From assembly GCA_950295325.1 (NCBI GenBank), contig OX485805.1, positions 56,880,758 through 56,940,757 on the forward strand: a DNA stretch of 60,000 nt, given 5' to 3'. The position numbers were made by a program, and so were the translations under genes. Below, piece by piece: positions 22,052 to 36,380 of this stretch. The notes under the pieces were generated by a model. It saw nothing but the letters and a program-made list of their open reading frames with translations, was not told the origin of the DNA and made no database searches. Numbering within the stretch: the first letter of the stretch is position 1; every line of letters begins with the position of its first letter. Source of the stretch: Polytrichum commune. Lineage: Eukaryota; Streptophyta; Polytrichopsida; Polytrichales; Polytrichaceae.

Positions 22052-22654
22052 AGTGTTGACTACATCCATACTTGAATTCACTTTCAAATCTACGTTGAAC
22101 TTGCAAATTTCACGTTAGAATTATCTTAAATTTGTAGAAAACTCTAGGAATATTTAGAGGGTAACTAACTTATAGTTTTATGAGGTATGAAAACACAAAC
22201 CGATTTTCCTCAAGCCCCCGTCATTATGTGGTCCTAAAGAATGACGTATTGTCATACTTGAGTGACTTCATTTGATGTTTCAAATTGGTTTAGACTGGAT
22301 ATGAGAAGTGTGAGGTTAGGTAATCACAATAAGAAAGTGATCATATGGGTGATGTTAAAGAATGTAATGTAATGTCAAATGACAAGTATATGGTTATGAG
22401 ACCAAAACAAACTCTCCACGATTGATGTTGTCTATGTGCATTCATTGCATACAACAAAACGACACAAATCTCAAAGAGTTTTGTTTGTTATATAATATTT
22501 TTCAACCTCAACAGAAGCTAGATAACTGTGGGCCAAATTTGTGGGCTACAGTTTGAATAAAACTCCTAATTTTAACCTTAGGATGAAATTTGTTGGCAAG
22601 ATGGCATGGGGTGGACTCTTCATACAACGTACGAACTGATGTGAGTGCAAAAAA

Positions 22655-22995
22655 GGGGTATTATATAAGGCCTTAGCGTACATACTATACATAAGGGAAT
22701 ATCACTCACTCTCTAATATCCTGAAATCCTAGGAAACAAATGTTTTTAGTTCAAATCTCACTCCTTATTATCACATTTCACTCCCCTATATCACGGGTTT
22801 TTTTTTCTTCCATTAATGCAAACCATATAGAAGTCAACCCACACCCTCGCATTGTGCCATGTGTCAATATGTGGAGTGTCTACTTCTTCTTTGTCTTCTT
22901 ATGTCACTTGTCAAATTGTTGGTGTGTGAATATGTCACATTGTTCAGGAAGGCCAAGTGGGAGGTTGACATGTGAAGATGAATTATGTGTTATTA
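22655..22995 (-). repeat. MITE-like family R4, copy c
   Basis: Reverse orientation relative to 19586. Shared pieces: CAAATCTCACTCCTTATT, CATTAATGCAAACCA, AGTCAACCCACACCCTCGCA, TGTGGAGTGTC, AGGCCAAGTGG. The inverted ends are degraded. Confidence 0.65.
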
Positions 22996-23029
22996 TACCA
23001 TAGATTTACCACAATATCATTTGTTCAAA

Positions 23030-23055
23030 ACCCTAAACCCTAAATCCTAAACCAT
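23030..23055 (-). repeat. Short interstitial telomere-like run
   Basis: AAACCCTAAACCCTAAATCC is nearly three units of the plant telomere repeat (TTTAGGG on the minus strand). Shorter runs occur at 39490-39510 and 44668-44690. Such runs are common in plant intergenic DNA and do not show a former chromosome end. Confidence 0.7.
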
Positions 23056-23283
23056 GTCTTCTCCCTCTCACATGTGTCACACATCTCTGGGCAATTCAAT
23101 CCACCAATGTGGGAAGCTCTTTAATAAGTTGGATATGTACATGTGCGTGCATTGCTCATTGTGAAGGTCACCACTTACTAATTTCAAATGCAAGCCCTAT
23201 TAATTATGCTTTCTACTTATCCTTAGAAGTTGAGTTGTTTTTTAATATGAGATCGAGCATCACATAATTGGTGTTCTTGTAGG

Positions 23284-23536
23284 ACACTTCCATCAATTGT
23301 TGATGAAGCTATAGAAACAATATTTGATGCATTGGACAACAATGGTGACTTCAAGGTTCATTTTCATGCACTGATTTTTTATTACTGTAATTTTTTTTTA
23401 GCAAATAGTTAAATTCTTCATCATATGTTTGGGGTTTCGTCCATGTTAGGAATTTGATGTGTTGGTTGTCTCTAGATCAACAGGGATGAATTTAATGACC
23501 TTTGCAACGCCGTCTCTTTAAATTTGAAAGGTTAAA
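23284..23536 (+). pseudogene. Two-exon fragment of a TPC1-like Ca2+ channel EF hand
   Basis: 23284-23355, after TTGTAG, translates to TLPSIVDEAIETIFDALDNN then GDFK, ending AAG/GTTCAT. The next block, after GTCTCTAG at 23475, gives INRDEFNDLCNAV, then SLNLKG and a stop. Joined, this is the second EF-hand region of plant two-pore channel TPC1 (RTLP ... IFDxLDD ... DFKIN.DEF.DLC.AI). A single-base frame change after the EF hand would restore a plausible continuation, so the copy is frameshifted. No pore domains were found nearby. Introns are retained, so it arose by DNA duplication, not retroposition. An intact gene with undetected exons is less likely given the stop. Confidence 0.65.
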
Positions 23537-26537
<3,001 letters not shown>

Positions 26538-26602
26538 CTTGCACCAAGCCTAGTGGTTTCCCACCTGGTTGGTGTGCATAAGGTAGACGTGTGTTATTTG
26601 TG

Positions 26603-26905
26603 CACCCACTTTTGTGTAGGATACAAAACACACAATTAGTGCAAGACGATTAGATATCCACATTCTTCACGTAGCCATTTGCCTCATAATGTTTGGAGCT
26701 CATACAATTATCTTATTCATTATCAAAGTGAAGACTTGCATGTTCATTAAGTGGCCATATAGGTCTCCCCAATCGTGTTGACCACTAAACCTAGCATGGT
26801 TAGCATATTTTGAGTACATAGTCCAATCTCTTCTAAACACACGTCTTTTTGCCATCTGTTCTTAGATCCACACCTAACCACATACACCACTCTAACACAA
26901 GTGTC
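26603..26905 (+). repeat. Dispersed repeat R7, copy c
   Basis: Uninterrupted copy matching 7186-7495: GATACAAAACACACAATTAG, TCATAATGTTTGGAGCTCAT, TTATCAAAGTGAAGA, GTTCATTAAGTGGCCATATA, AGTCCAATCTCTTCTAAACA, TGTTCTTAGATCCACACC. Confidence 0.75.
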
Positions 26906-27805
26906 CAGATTATTGTTGTGTTGGAATTAGGCACGTCTGCCCTAATCACTTACTAAGTCAGGTGGTGGTGTAACTAAGGTAGAAGTCAAGCGACATCAAC
27001 TTATGCTCATGAATGTTAAGTGCTCCAAACTAAAGATGAATGTTTTGCTGGAAAAGTTGAAGCAGGGGTGCTCAGGGGATGTTTTCGTGCTGGTAAGTAT
27101 CCAAATGTTTTGGAAGTATCCCTTGTGACTCCATGGATACGTGACACATTGGAGTGAAACCTACCAAGTTTATGTAATTAAAATGTTCTAGAAAGTTGCA
27201 CACTTCAGAGAAATTAAGATTACCACAATCGACTTGCTCACTGGATACCAAACCTTCTAACTGAGAGCCTTAACAAGGAAAAAAGGACAGAGAAATGAAG
27301 AAAATATCAGATCAAGCTTGTTTGTGATATGGAATATGAATGTGCAAGTTTTCATATGATGAAGAGAATTGAGTTGAAGACCCAACCAAGTTGTTTGTTG
27401 GGACTCATTTGGTACTCTGCGCAGTTTGCAGACACTCAATTGCAATGGCACGATGACACCATGGCTAGAATGTTCTGTTCAAGAATGGGGGTGGGTTCAC
27501 CCACCAGGGCCAGCAATTTCTGTCCCAGAGATCTCAAATGGATGCTGTATGGTGTTGTGATTGTGTATCCCCTTTCCTGCTGGTCAGGATGTAAGCATGA
27601 GGGGAGTTTCTTTTGCAAGGCCATCACTACTACTCACAGATCTTGTTAGCGCTCAACAGCACTAGGTCCTCTGCTGCAATTGCGCACAGGAACTTCAAAA
27701 CTGTGGTCGAAACAAACAGTTAGTTTGCTTTCCAAAGAATGGCCGAAAATTGGAGGGAACAGGCCTACTCGCCTCTGCTTAGAAACATTGTCAACGATGA
27801 AGGTC

Positions 27806-30800
27806 TCATACATACATGGGCATGGGTGCCAGGCATTCATAGACCCGCATCATCTTCTGGACAGTTGCAAGCTTGTAGTAGGTTGACACTCCAGGGTCAG
27901 CAGTATTTAGGATGTCTATCTGCAACCTGCATCCAACCAATAGGCCTTTCAAGTTCACAAGGATGCTGATCGATTTGGGATCTGGAGCACCCAAAATAAA
28001 ACACAACTAGCGAATCCAGGGGACAATGTTTCTGAAACAAAGAGAAGATTCATAACCCTAAGCCTTTGAACTGCACCTGGTGTTTCAGATTGCTGCCGGC
28101 AACATGGTGGAAGAGTCTTGGTTGCAGAGAGAACAATTAACGTTGTACTCAATCAATAACAGACAAAAAACTTCTAGTTTGAAAGGATGGCATGCCCGAG
28201 ACAAGCAATGAAGTTTTGATAGTCATCGCTTACCTCCTCCACTCACCACCTTCTTCTGCAGTCTTCCTGACTACTTTGTACAACCGATCAAGGCGATATA
28301 GTACCAAGCCGGTCTCCAATGGTTTATAATCTCCCTGCATCAACCAGAGTGAAGGTTAATGACCTCAGAACAACAGCTCCCAGGACAAGCCAAGGTATAA
28401 ATGATTACATTGATTTTTCAAACAATGCCAGCAAGAAGTGATTATGCAGGAAATAGCCTAAAGACAGCTTACAGATCCTGTCAGGGGATTTGAGTAAAAC
28501 CTACCTTCCCAGCTAGAGCACCCAACTTAACTGGACCTTAATTTTGAACTTCTGAGACAGGCTGCAAAAAATGAGGAAGGTGCAGATAGAGAAGCACAAA
28601 TGGCATATGCATCTGTGATCATCAAGTTCTGATTAGAGAAATACTTACTAGAACTGACTCAGTCTTAATGTCTAGGATTGTGACTACTTTTTCAACATCT
28701 GCCAGTAGCATGCGTCTCCTTGTTTGAGCTCTCCTGCCTCTGCCTTCCGCTCCTTTCTGCACCTACCCAACAGCGTGAGGAGCTTCAGAAAGTAACAAAT
28801 AGCTCTCTATGCAGTGCAGCAGTCAACTTGGCCTTGAGAAGAACGAGATACAGCATAGAGCAAGAAACACTGATCCATTAGTCAACTACATCTTGCTCAG
28901 ATTCTGGCATGGCTTCCCCTCATATCAGAAAAACAACATCTTTGCTAAATGTGATCATCATCACATACGTCAATGAAGGGCCGACGCAGCAGAGCCACCA
29001 GCATGACAAGGAAGAAGAATGCTGGTAGAGCTGCTAAAATTGCAAAGTTAATCTCATTGGCCCGCAGAATCTGGTTCAACTCTAGCATTGCCCTGCACAA
29101 GGTTAGGGGCCCAAGTCAGCTGAATCCGCAGCTTGACTCAAGTGTGATGTGATCAAAGGCATCCCTTCTTGAATAGATGTGTTGCCCTTATGTGATGCTT
29201 AAAAGAAATCAAGAGCACTTTGTCATTGTGAACATAAAACACTTGAGAATGCGACCTAGATAGTGTACTGATCATGGAGTGCACAACCAGGTGACATCAT
29301 CAATCATAGAACCAACAAGAGACATAACACAGTCCTACATGTGCCCCAATATATGCTTCTATTGCTAAGAGTGGTGTATGCATCAAACTATTGCAGATAA
29401 TGTGAACCAGCAAGGAGCAGGTTGCCATTACTCACGTCTCAACGTCAAGTTTCAGCTTCTGCATCTGTCAAGCCCAAAGAACATTCAAACATGGTAAATA
29501 ACAACCTGATGAACCTCTTTACAGGTGTCACTTAAATTTCAGCAGCTCTACCAACTGAAGTGTATTTAGTCCTGTAATATAGAGGTACCATCCAAGACAG
29601 TACCTCAATAAAATCCAGCACTGATGCTTATCCTTGCCTATCTCTCATGACAATCAACATTAGTACTGATAGAGGAGCCTTGATTCTGTGTTGGACTATA
29701 CTTCTTTATCGTCAAGAGTGAAGAGCTCTTGTAAGCACCATCACTACAGATTAATCTCCAGTAACAGGGCAGAGACAACCCTCAGGTATAAATAACAAAG
29801 TCAAAGCTTGGTCAAGAAAAGAACTTCAAAGGAGGTATGGAAGCATAGTATGTCTTTAGTGCACCCACTCAGAAAATCAGAGATATTCAGAGTATATGGG
29901 AGGTGATTCTGACCTGTATCAACAAAGCCCTCAGCAGATCTCCGGTAACCAGGCTCTTGACAGGGCGGGCCATTTCTTGTTCATACCTAAATAATGAAGT
30001 TAAGAGTGAAATTGAAGTAGGGATTCTAGTCATGATTGCATTTTGATAAATATTTGTCAGACGTTAAGTTTTAAAAACATAGTTTTCTCAAATGAAGAAC
30101 ACAGCTATCATAACAAGATTTTGATTTTCTTAGATTATCCATGTAAGAGTAAAAATACAGGTAGCCAGGAGAAAATCTACTAAGAATATCCTTCCAGGAA
30201 GCTACGAGATTCTCCTATAGTGGTTAAGAACCAGCAGACACAGGGATAAGTACTCTATGACCCTTTGGAAGTGAAATACAGAATTACAATATCACCTGTC
30301 CATCATAATTTCCAATAACTTCTCTTCTGAGGCTGTTGAAGCTACTCCAGCACCCTCTGTTTGTGCCACAAAATCCTTCACCATTCTGTATATAAAAATG
30401 TAACTGGCGTTTCAGAGTCTGAACAAAACTCTTCCAAAAGGGATAAACTGTAAAGGATATTAACTCTCAGAAAAAAATGTTTTGAGGTAGATTTGCATAG
30501 ACACATGTCAGAAAAAACAGCTACACTTCATCACTGCATCAACTCCATTCATTTCATTCTGTACAATTACAATAACAAACAACAAAAATGTGAGTGCACC
30601 TGTGAAGGGATTCTGTTGTCAGCTTCACATCAGCAAGCTCAGAACCACGATGACGCTTGCGAAAAGTATCAAATAGTTCACCTTTAATGGACAGCAACTG
30701 ACAACAGGGCTCCACAAATGCAAAATCAGTATTGGCAAACAAAAGACCAGCACATAATTATTAAGCTTTTAATGTTATCAGGAACCACCTCAATGGCTGA

Positions 30801-33800
30801 GACATGACACTACACCAAGTTGGCAAAATCGAACGTAGACCTTGATTAAGGTAGTAATTAATGTTCAAAGAAGGATTTGCTCCACTGTTATAGCCAAAAC
30901 TGTTGCATTTTCTGCATCATGATGAACAGGGCACAAAATCAGGATAGTAGTCCTACCGGTCGGTGCACATGTTCATCCAAGAATACATATGAGTCCTGAC
31001 GGGCCCTGTCAACCCACCGGTCAAGGTCATCACTGCCTCCTAAACGGCTGTGCTGTACCAGCCAAGATGAAGCTAGAGCTAGACCCACTGCACCGCCACT
31101 GTAATGTATCCATTTTTGGACCAACCTTCGTGGCTTATGATAATGAATCATCTGCATGGACAGAAAGAGGGCCACAATTGGTAACTATTATGCTCATAGT
31201 AGGGTAAGTTCTAGAATATTTTGGACAAGCTCCACCCAGGTGATGTCTTTTGCATAATACTAGGTGCAATTGCAGTTGTTTAATATTAACAGACTTGTTT
31301 AACAACTTAAGAATGCCTAGACTCGAACAAATATGAGAAGCTCACAATACTTGAACTTGTTTCTGTCCAGAGCAATAATCTGGCCTTAAGTTTTGAGACT
31401 TAGCTTATTGAGGACCTAGAAATATTGTTCCCATCCAAGCACCAATATGAGAGATTAGATTTCAACATCCATGGTGCTCACATGCTATCAATTACAGCAG
31501 CTCTTTTGCACTTGGTTTGTCAAATGCAAGCCATTTGAACAGCTAGAATACTTGAACAGGTTAAGTAAGTCTAGGTAGTGAACAGGACAATTAACAAAAA
31601 GTTTATAAGGTTTGATCGAAGGTTATGGAACTTACAAGAGCAGCAAGAAACTCTTTCAACTTCAGTGTATTGGTCAAAAGCAGGTTGAGAGCTGCTTGAA
31701 CTTCGTTGTCAGTCCAATCCATCCCCAGCATTAGACTGTCAGACATTCTATCAAACACCAGATATAGGGGTGGCAGCTCTCTTATGTCCCCATCAATATG
31801 GTAATCACTCTGCCAAATCCACAAGATACTCTAGTTGAGTCAACTTGGACAAGAAGAAACCTAAATGTAAGGTAAACTCTAGGTTGAGTAGCAAGTAAGA
31901 CTACTTTCTACCACGTTCGCAATACCTTCTGAAGAGACAAAATGAGAATGTGTAGTTGCTGAATTGTATTTTGTGAAGCTGAGAAAGCAAGAGATCCAGT
32001 CTCTACATGGGCAGTACCAGTATCTTTGAGGTAAGCATGAAATGCAGAATGTCAAAGATAGGTCGTCACCTGCCTGCGGGAGATCATAAGATCCTTCTAA
32101 TTCAAATAGTGCAGTCAGCACTGAAATGACGCATTCGGACATTGCACGCCGGCTAGTTCTGTGACCATTTTTCACATTGTCTTGCATCTTTGTCACTTCA
32201 ATGTGGAGCTGAGGAACACAAATAAATCACTTGTTAGAGGACTCCCAACAAGCAGGATAGTATGTGTTTTATCAACCACTTTAAATAAAACGAGTGACAG
32301 AACTGACCTCTCCAACGACAGTTGCAAGTAGTCTCTTCAGATTCTCGAGCATTGCTACTCTCTCACTGATGCGAATAGCTGCCAGTTTTGCCAGCCCTTG
32401 CGTGCTTGACTCTTCCCCAAACAATGACCGTACAAGATGCTTCAATCCTTGAAGAAAAGCAAAAGGGCCCCTCTCCAGCACCATGAACCTGACTTTGTCT
32501 CGCTCCCCTCCCTGCTCCATCCAGAAAATTCGTGGGTTGTACTAGGCAATTTCCATAACCCCAAAAGCACTAACTATACATGCTAAGTCATTGTCACTCA
32601 AACATTTTCTGTGCAAGTACATGCTCTGAGAGTTACCTACTTGGATCTAATTCAAATAAAAGTCATCCCCCAATAGTAAATATCTACAAGAGTAGAAATG
32701 TATAGATCTTGATAAAAGACCAAGAATTCCTTCAGAATTTTGAGAGATACTACAGGATTATCAAATGTGCTTATAGTGGGATTCACTATCAACCAACCTC
32801 CGCACGGACAGTCCAGAATTCGAGGTGTTTATCGACATAATATACTTGCTCCAGCAACTTGGCTGATACATCCTCAAGTGCTTCACGAAATTTAGTGCGC
32901 TCTACATCTTGCCTGCACAAAGTCAACATTACAGTAGAGACAAGATTCCACATATTGCACCTCAAAGCCAGTGAAAAAAATGCTTGCTGTTTAGACACCT
33001 ACAAAATCAAGTATGAACTGCAGTACAGGCTCTATCCATCCTGGCTTAGATGTATGACGCATGCCATGGTTGGACAAATATGTCAGAAGTGACCCCACTA
33101 TCATAGCTGAGCTATATCTTCTAAAGCTTCACCAGCTCAATACTTCAACCCTACACGTCAGCTGCCAAAGTAGCTGAGAAGGGACTTGTAGAAGGAAAGG
33201 GTTTAATAATGGATAACGAGACTATTGGGAACCATACAGAGAATTCCCTACTCATGCACAAGGCCAAGGGTACTCGTGAAGTATGCAGCCAAGTCCTTAT
33301 TGAAACTGTCAGACTTTTTTAAACCGGTTTGAAAACGTTTCTCAGTAGAACTAAATCTTAGCAGCGCCAAGGAAAAACTTATATAGCCTTATCACTGAGA
33401 GTATAGGATGAGAATTATCGCTTCTATTTTGGGTGGTAGAACAGTATGAAATTGACATAAGGTCCAAGACGAATCTTCTAGGTTTCAATGCAGCATTCCT
33501 TCTGGATCACATACGTGTATGAGTTCAAACACTGCCCATCATAATTGCACTGATGCTAAGATCTCACTCTGCATGTTCACCCCCAAATTTCTAATATCTC
33601 CATCCTTCTACTGCCCTGGAACCCTAATATCATGTATAGTAGCGGGAACTGATATTCAACAATACTACATTAGGTAATATTAGGTAGGTGTACGGTCTGA
33701 TCTGCAACAGAATCTCCGCTTAAGTGAATCTAGATCAACCATAGACCATGTAGGCTTTTTCAAGAATCCTGCTCTCGTAGGGCTTTAGCTTAGCAACTCG

Positions 33801-34141
33801 GAAAGCTTTGACCTCGAAAGGCTTCACGAAGATTATGCCGCAAAGAAACCGGGAGCAGGGGCAAGCCGTCGTTGGTTTGGCCACAAAAAGCAACTCGTTT
33901 TCTGCTCTCGTGATTCAATAAGTATTTTAAATCGGCAAAGGAACACCATGAGGTACAAGGATGAGGAGCCTTACGTCAAAGTTGAATGCACAGACTTGAT
34001 GCGCAAGGGCAAGCCTCCTCGCCTTTTCGGCTTGCGACTGTTCCACCAGTCATTCGCCATTTTGTTTACCACATAAGTCCCTATCAGTCTGATCGCAGTC
34101 TCCATGAGTGTGCCAGCCTCCTCGGTGTGTCTAAAGTATAT
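27806..34141 (-). CDS. DGS1: DGS1/NCA2-family mitochondrial outer-membrane protein
   Basis: Homologue of plant DGS1 (NCA2 domain). In Arabidopsis it is a mitochondrial outer-membrane protein linked to MICOS and lipid trafficking; yeast Nca2 affects ATP6/8 expression. Fourteen exons, read by hand: 34141-33975, 32912-32798, 32511-32308, 32208-32074, 31809-31636, 31151-30957, 30697-30600, 30385-30296, 29986-29914, 29464-29436, 29092-28969, 28756-28649, 28334-28234, 27926-27806. They join without a frame break to 1,734 nt. Signatures: HKPRRLVQKW, GELFDTFRKRHRG, SLHRMVKDF, YEQEMARPVKSLVTGDLLRA, LLIQMQKLKLDVETAMLELN, a membrane span INFAILAALPAFFFLVMLVA (about residues 441-460 of this part), GAEGRGRRAQTRRRML, GLVLYRLDRLYKVV, and a C-terminus near RVYECLAP. 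Most junctions are GT-AG; the exon ending at 32074 seems to use a GC donor. The 5' end is not settled. Upper introns reach 1 kb. Confidence 0.9.
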
Positions 34142-34779
34142 CTGCAAGGACATCATCACAGATATTAAACCCTCATGGATAATGCAGAGGAGCTATGGCT
34201 CTCCTATCTATTGCAACAAACGTACACATGAATGCAGTCCCTACGATAAAGGGAGAGACAACAGACGGGATGTTGAATGGACACAATGCCACATTACTTT
34301 ACAAACCAACACTTATATTCTTACCTGAAACGTCTGCAAGTACTTAAAAATTGCGAATTAAAGAGAATTGGATAGCAATGCATCAAACTAAGTCCAGGAT
34401 GCCACATAATTGCCATGCTCCAAGACTTCTACAAGTAAAAGAAAATGGCGATGAAATTGAACTGCACTGGCTCTTAATAATTATCATAAGAAAATCAAAA
34501 TTAATACACTCTGGAAACAACACATTACCCGGTGATCACTCCCAGGACTCCACAGGACGCACATTCGTAAGGAAATTGCATTTAAAATGTCCCCGGCATA
34601 TGTTAAGATCCTAGTGATCTGATCCTTCGCAATCTACACCGAGGCAAGCCAGACAGAAATCTTCGTCATAGCCAGCCTCAATTGACATCATCTTCAGAAA
34701 TGAAAACACCAAATGCGTCTGAAGAAAGAACGATCCATTTCACTTAAGATAGCAGTGTTGTGAGACTCCGGAAGAGCAG

Positions 34780-34999
34780 CATACCTCGTCCAAAAATTCT
34801 AGTCCAGCAGAAATTTAACAGAATTTGAAGTGCCACTGGAAACCAAGAATCAAACTCTTTAACGACTCACACAAGTCTTATACATCATCAATCGCGTGAA
34901 AGTATGTGTAAACCAAAGGAGACCTCTCCGAGGAGTCGAAACCCACCAGAAAAGTTGGAAACCGCGACGGCCGTCCTCCACCTTCACAAATGACCTCAT
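34780..34999 (-). other. Candidate 5' exons of the DGS1 homologue
   Basis: An ATG at 34999 opens MRSFVKVEDGRRGFQLFWWV then STPRR, with a possible donor AGAG/GTCTCC. Next, after TTGGTTTCCAG (near 34832), comes VALQILLNFCWTRIFGR, ending G/GTATGC near 34784. These join in phase 1 and would give the 25-45 residues missing from the 577-residue core. The join to the exon at 34141 needs one more exon to correct the phase; none was found with confidence. Confidence 0.4.
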
Positions 35000-35665
35000 A
35001 GAAGCCTCAAATCTGGGTCAAAATCGACTCGCAAGAGCTCAATCGAAGCTCCAGAAAGCGCATTCCACTGTGAAATCGGCAGGAGTGCGTCGTGGTGACC
35101 AAAGAATGCGCGGGAGAGCGCGTACGAAGGAGAGGGAGAGGAAGAACGAAGGTCGGAGACAAGCCTCCTTGTTGTGTGAAAACTCTCGGGGACCATGTAC
35201 GCTGCCCCCCTACAGTGTATTCGTATGTTCCTAATCAAGTATATGTATTTTCATCCAGTTCTGTGGATGAAGAAATCGGGTTATAGATGAATCGTCATGC
35301 CTCGTGGATGGAGACCAAAAAGGCCCCTTTGAAATGAAATCAATTCAATTTTAAAGTCCAGGCAGCCAAAAGGCTTTGTGGGATTAGGGTGAGTTTCCAT
35401 GTAGGCCGCTCCCCCACTATATTCTAGAAAATAGTGGGTCGGAGGTGTTCACATGTACTTAAGCGCAAGCCGACATCCAACCACATTATGGTGGTCCGCT
35501 AGAATGTGGAGGGTTGTGGGCACATGCCGCTAGACTCTCATGCATTCATTAAAGAATCTTTAACTTACAAGTGCCGGTCACCAAAGATTTGGAAGACCAG
35601 TTTTAGGAGGAGGAGGAGGAGGCTTAACCTAGAGGAGGAGGTTAGTAGGTGGGCCTGGATGTCAG

Positions 35666-36237
35666 GAATGCTATCTTGTGAGCGGTGAGCGGTGAGCAGT
35701 GAGCCGTGAGCAGAAAATTTGAATTTTTATTCTTCAAATTTTTCAATGAAATGTATGATATAGACCCTATGACCGTGGAGAATTTATGGTTTCATTCTAT
35801 AAAATCTGCATATTATTTAACAAAAATTAATCAAGGTCCTATTTCCTTTTTTTGAGTTTTCGTGGATAAATACTTAAAATTTTAATTTACATTCTTATCC
35901 CTTATTTTATGTTCCCTATTATTTTGGAAGTTTTTTTTCTAAATTTTTTTTTCGTTTTCTTCCATTTCTTTTTATGGATGGTTTTTTCAAAAGTTTATAA
36001 TTTCTTCCACTCCACGGTTATAGGCACCATCCACAGTTAAACGTACCATCTACTTTTAGTCATATTTGTAAAGAAACTATACGAAGAGTCCTACTCGGTG
36101 TAAGAATTAAGTCAAATATTCTGATTTTTTTTTTAAATCAATTTTTTTCCAAAAATTTCAAATTTTCTGCTCACTGCTCGCCGCTCACTGCTCACTGCTC
36201 ACTGCTCACTGCTCACCGCTCACAAGATAGCGTCGCT
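35666..36237. mobile_element. Fold-back element with heptamer-repeat inverted ends
   Basis: Left arm: GCTATCTT (35670), five 7-bp units GTGAGCN (35678-35712), then AGAAAATTTGAA. Right arm, read back: GCTATCTT, eight units (36223-36168), then AGAAAATTTGAA. The centre is AT-rich and non-coding. The pair is flanked by the direct repeat GGCCTGGATGTCAG at 35652-35665 and 36238-36251, consistent with a target-site duplication but longer than the usual 8-11 bp. Tandem repeats inside inverted ends are the hallmark of fold-back transposons. Confidence 0.85.
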
Positions 36238-36254
36238 GGCCTGGATGTCAGAAG

Positions 36255-36380
36255 ATGGGAGTAGTTAGTTGGCACATATGAACCCTACCCCACCATATTC
36301 CCTCTACATTTGGGCAGGTTTGTCCTTATTCACACTAGAATTTGATAGGTAAGTGGCCTACATCGAGATGGTGTCAAATA
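36255..36380 (+). repeat. Dispersed repeat R6, copy b
   Basis: Matches 19025-19150: CACATATGAACCCTACCCCA, CTCTACATTTGGGCAGG, TTTGTCCTTATTCACACTAG. It begins just after the direct repeat flanking the fold-back element, so that element inserted at or near the R6 edge. Confidence 0.75.

Noticed and set aside
21836-22075. A plus-strand frame of 79 codons starting SVDWSEMTLNYRM
   Set aside because: Matches the SINE body, flanked by a target-site duplication; not a protein gene.
23030-23055. Former chromosome end or fusion point
   Set aside because: Fewer than three telomere units and similar short runs elsewhere; common background in plant DNA.
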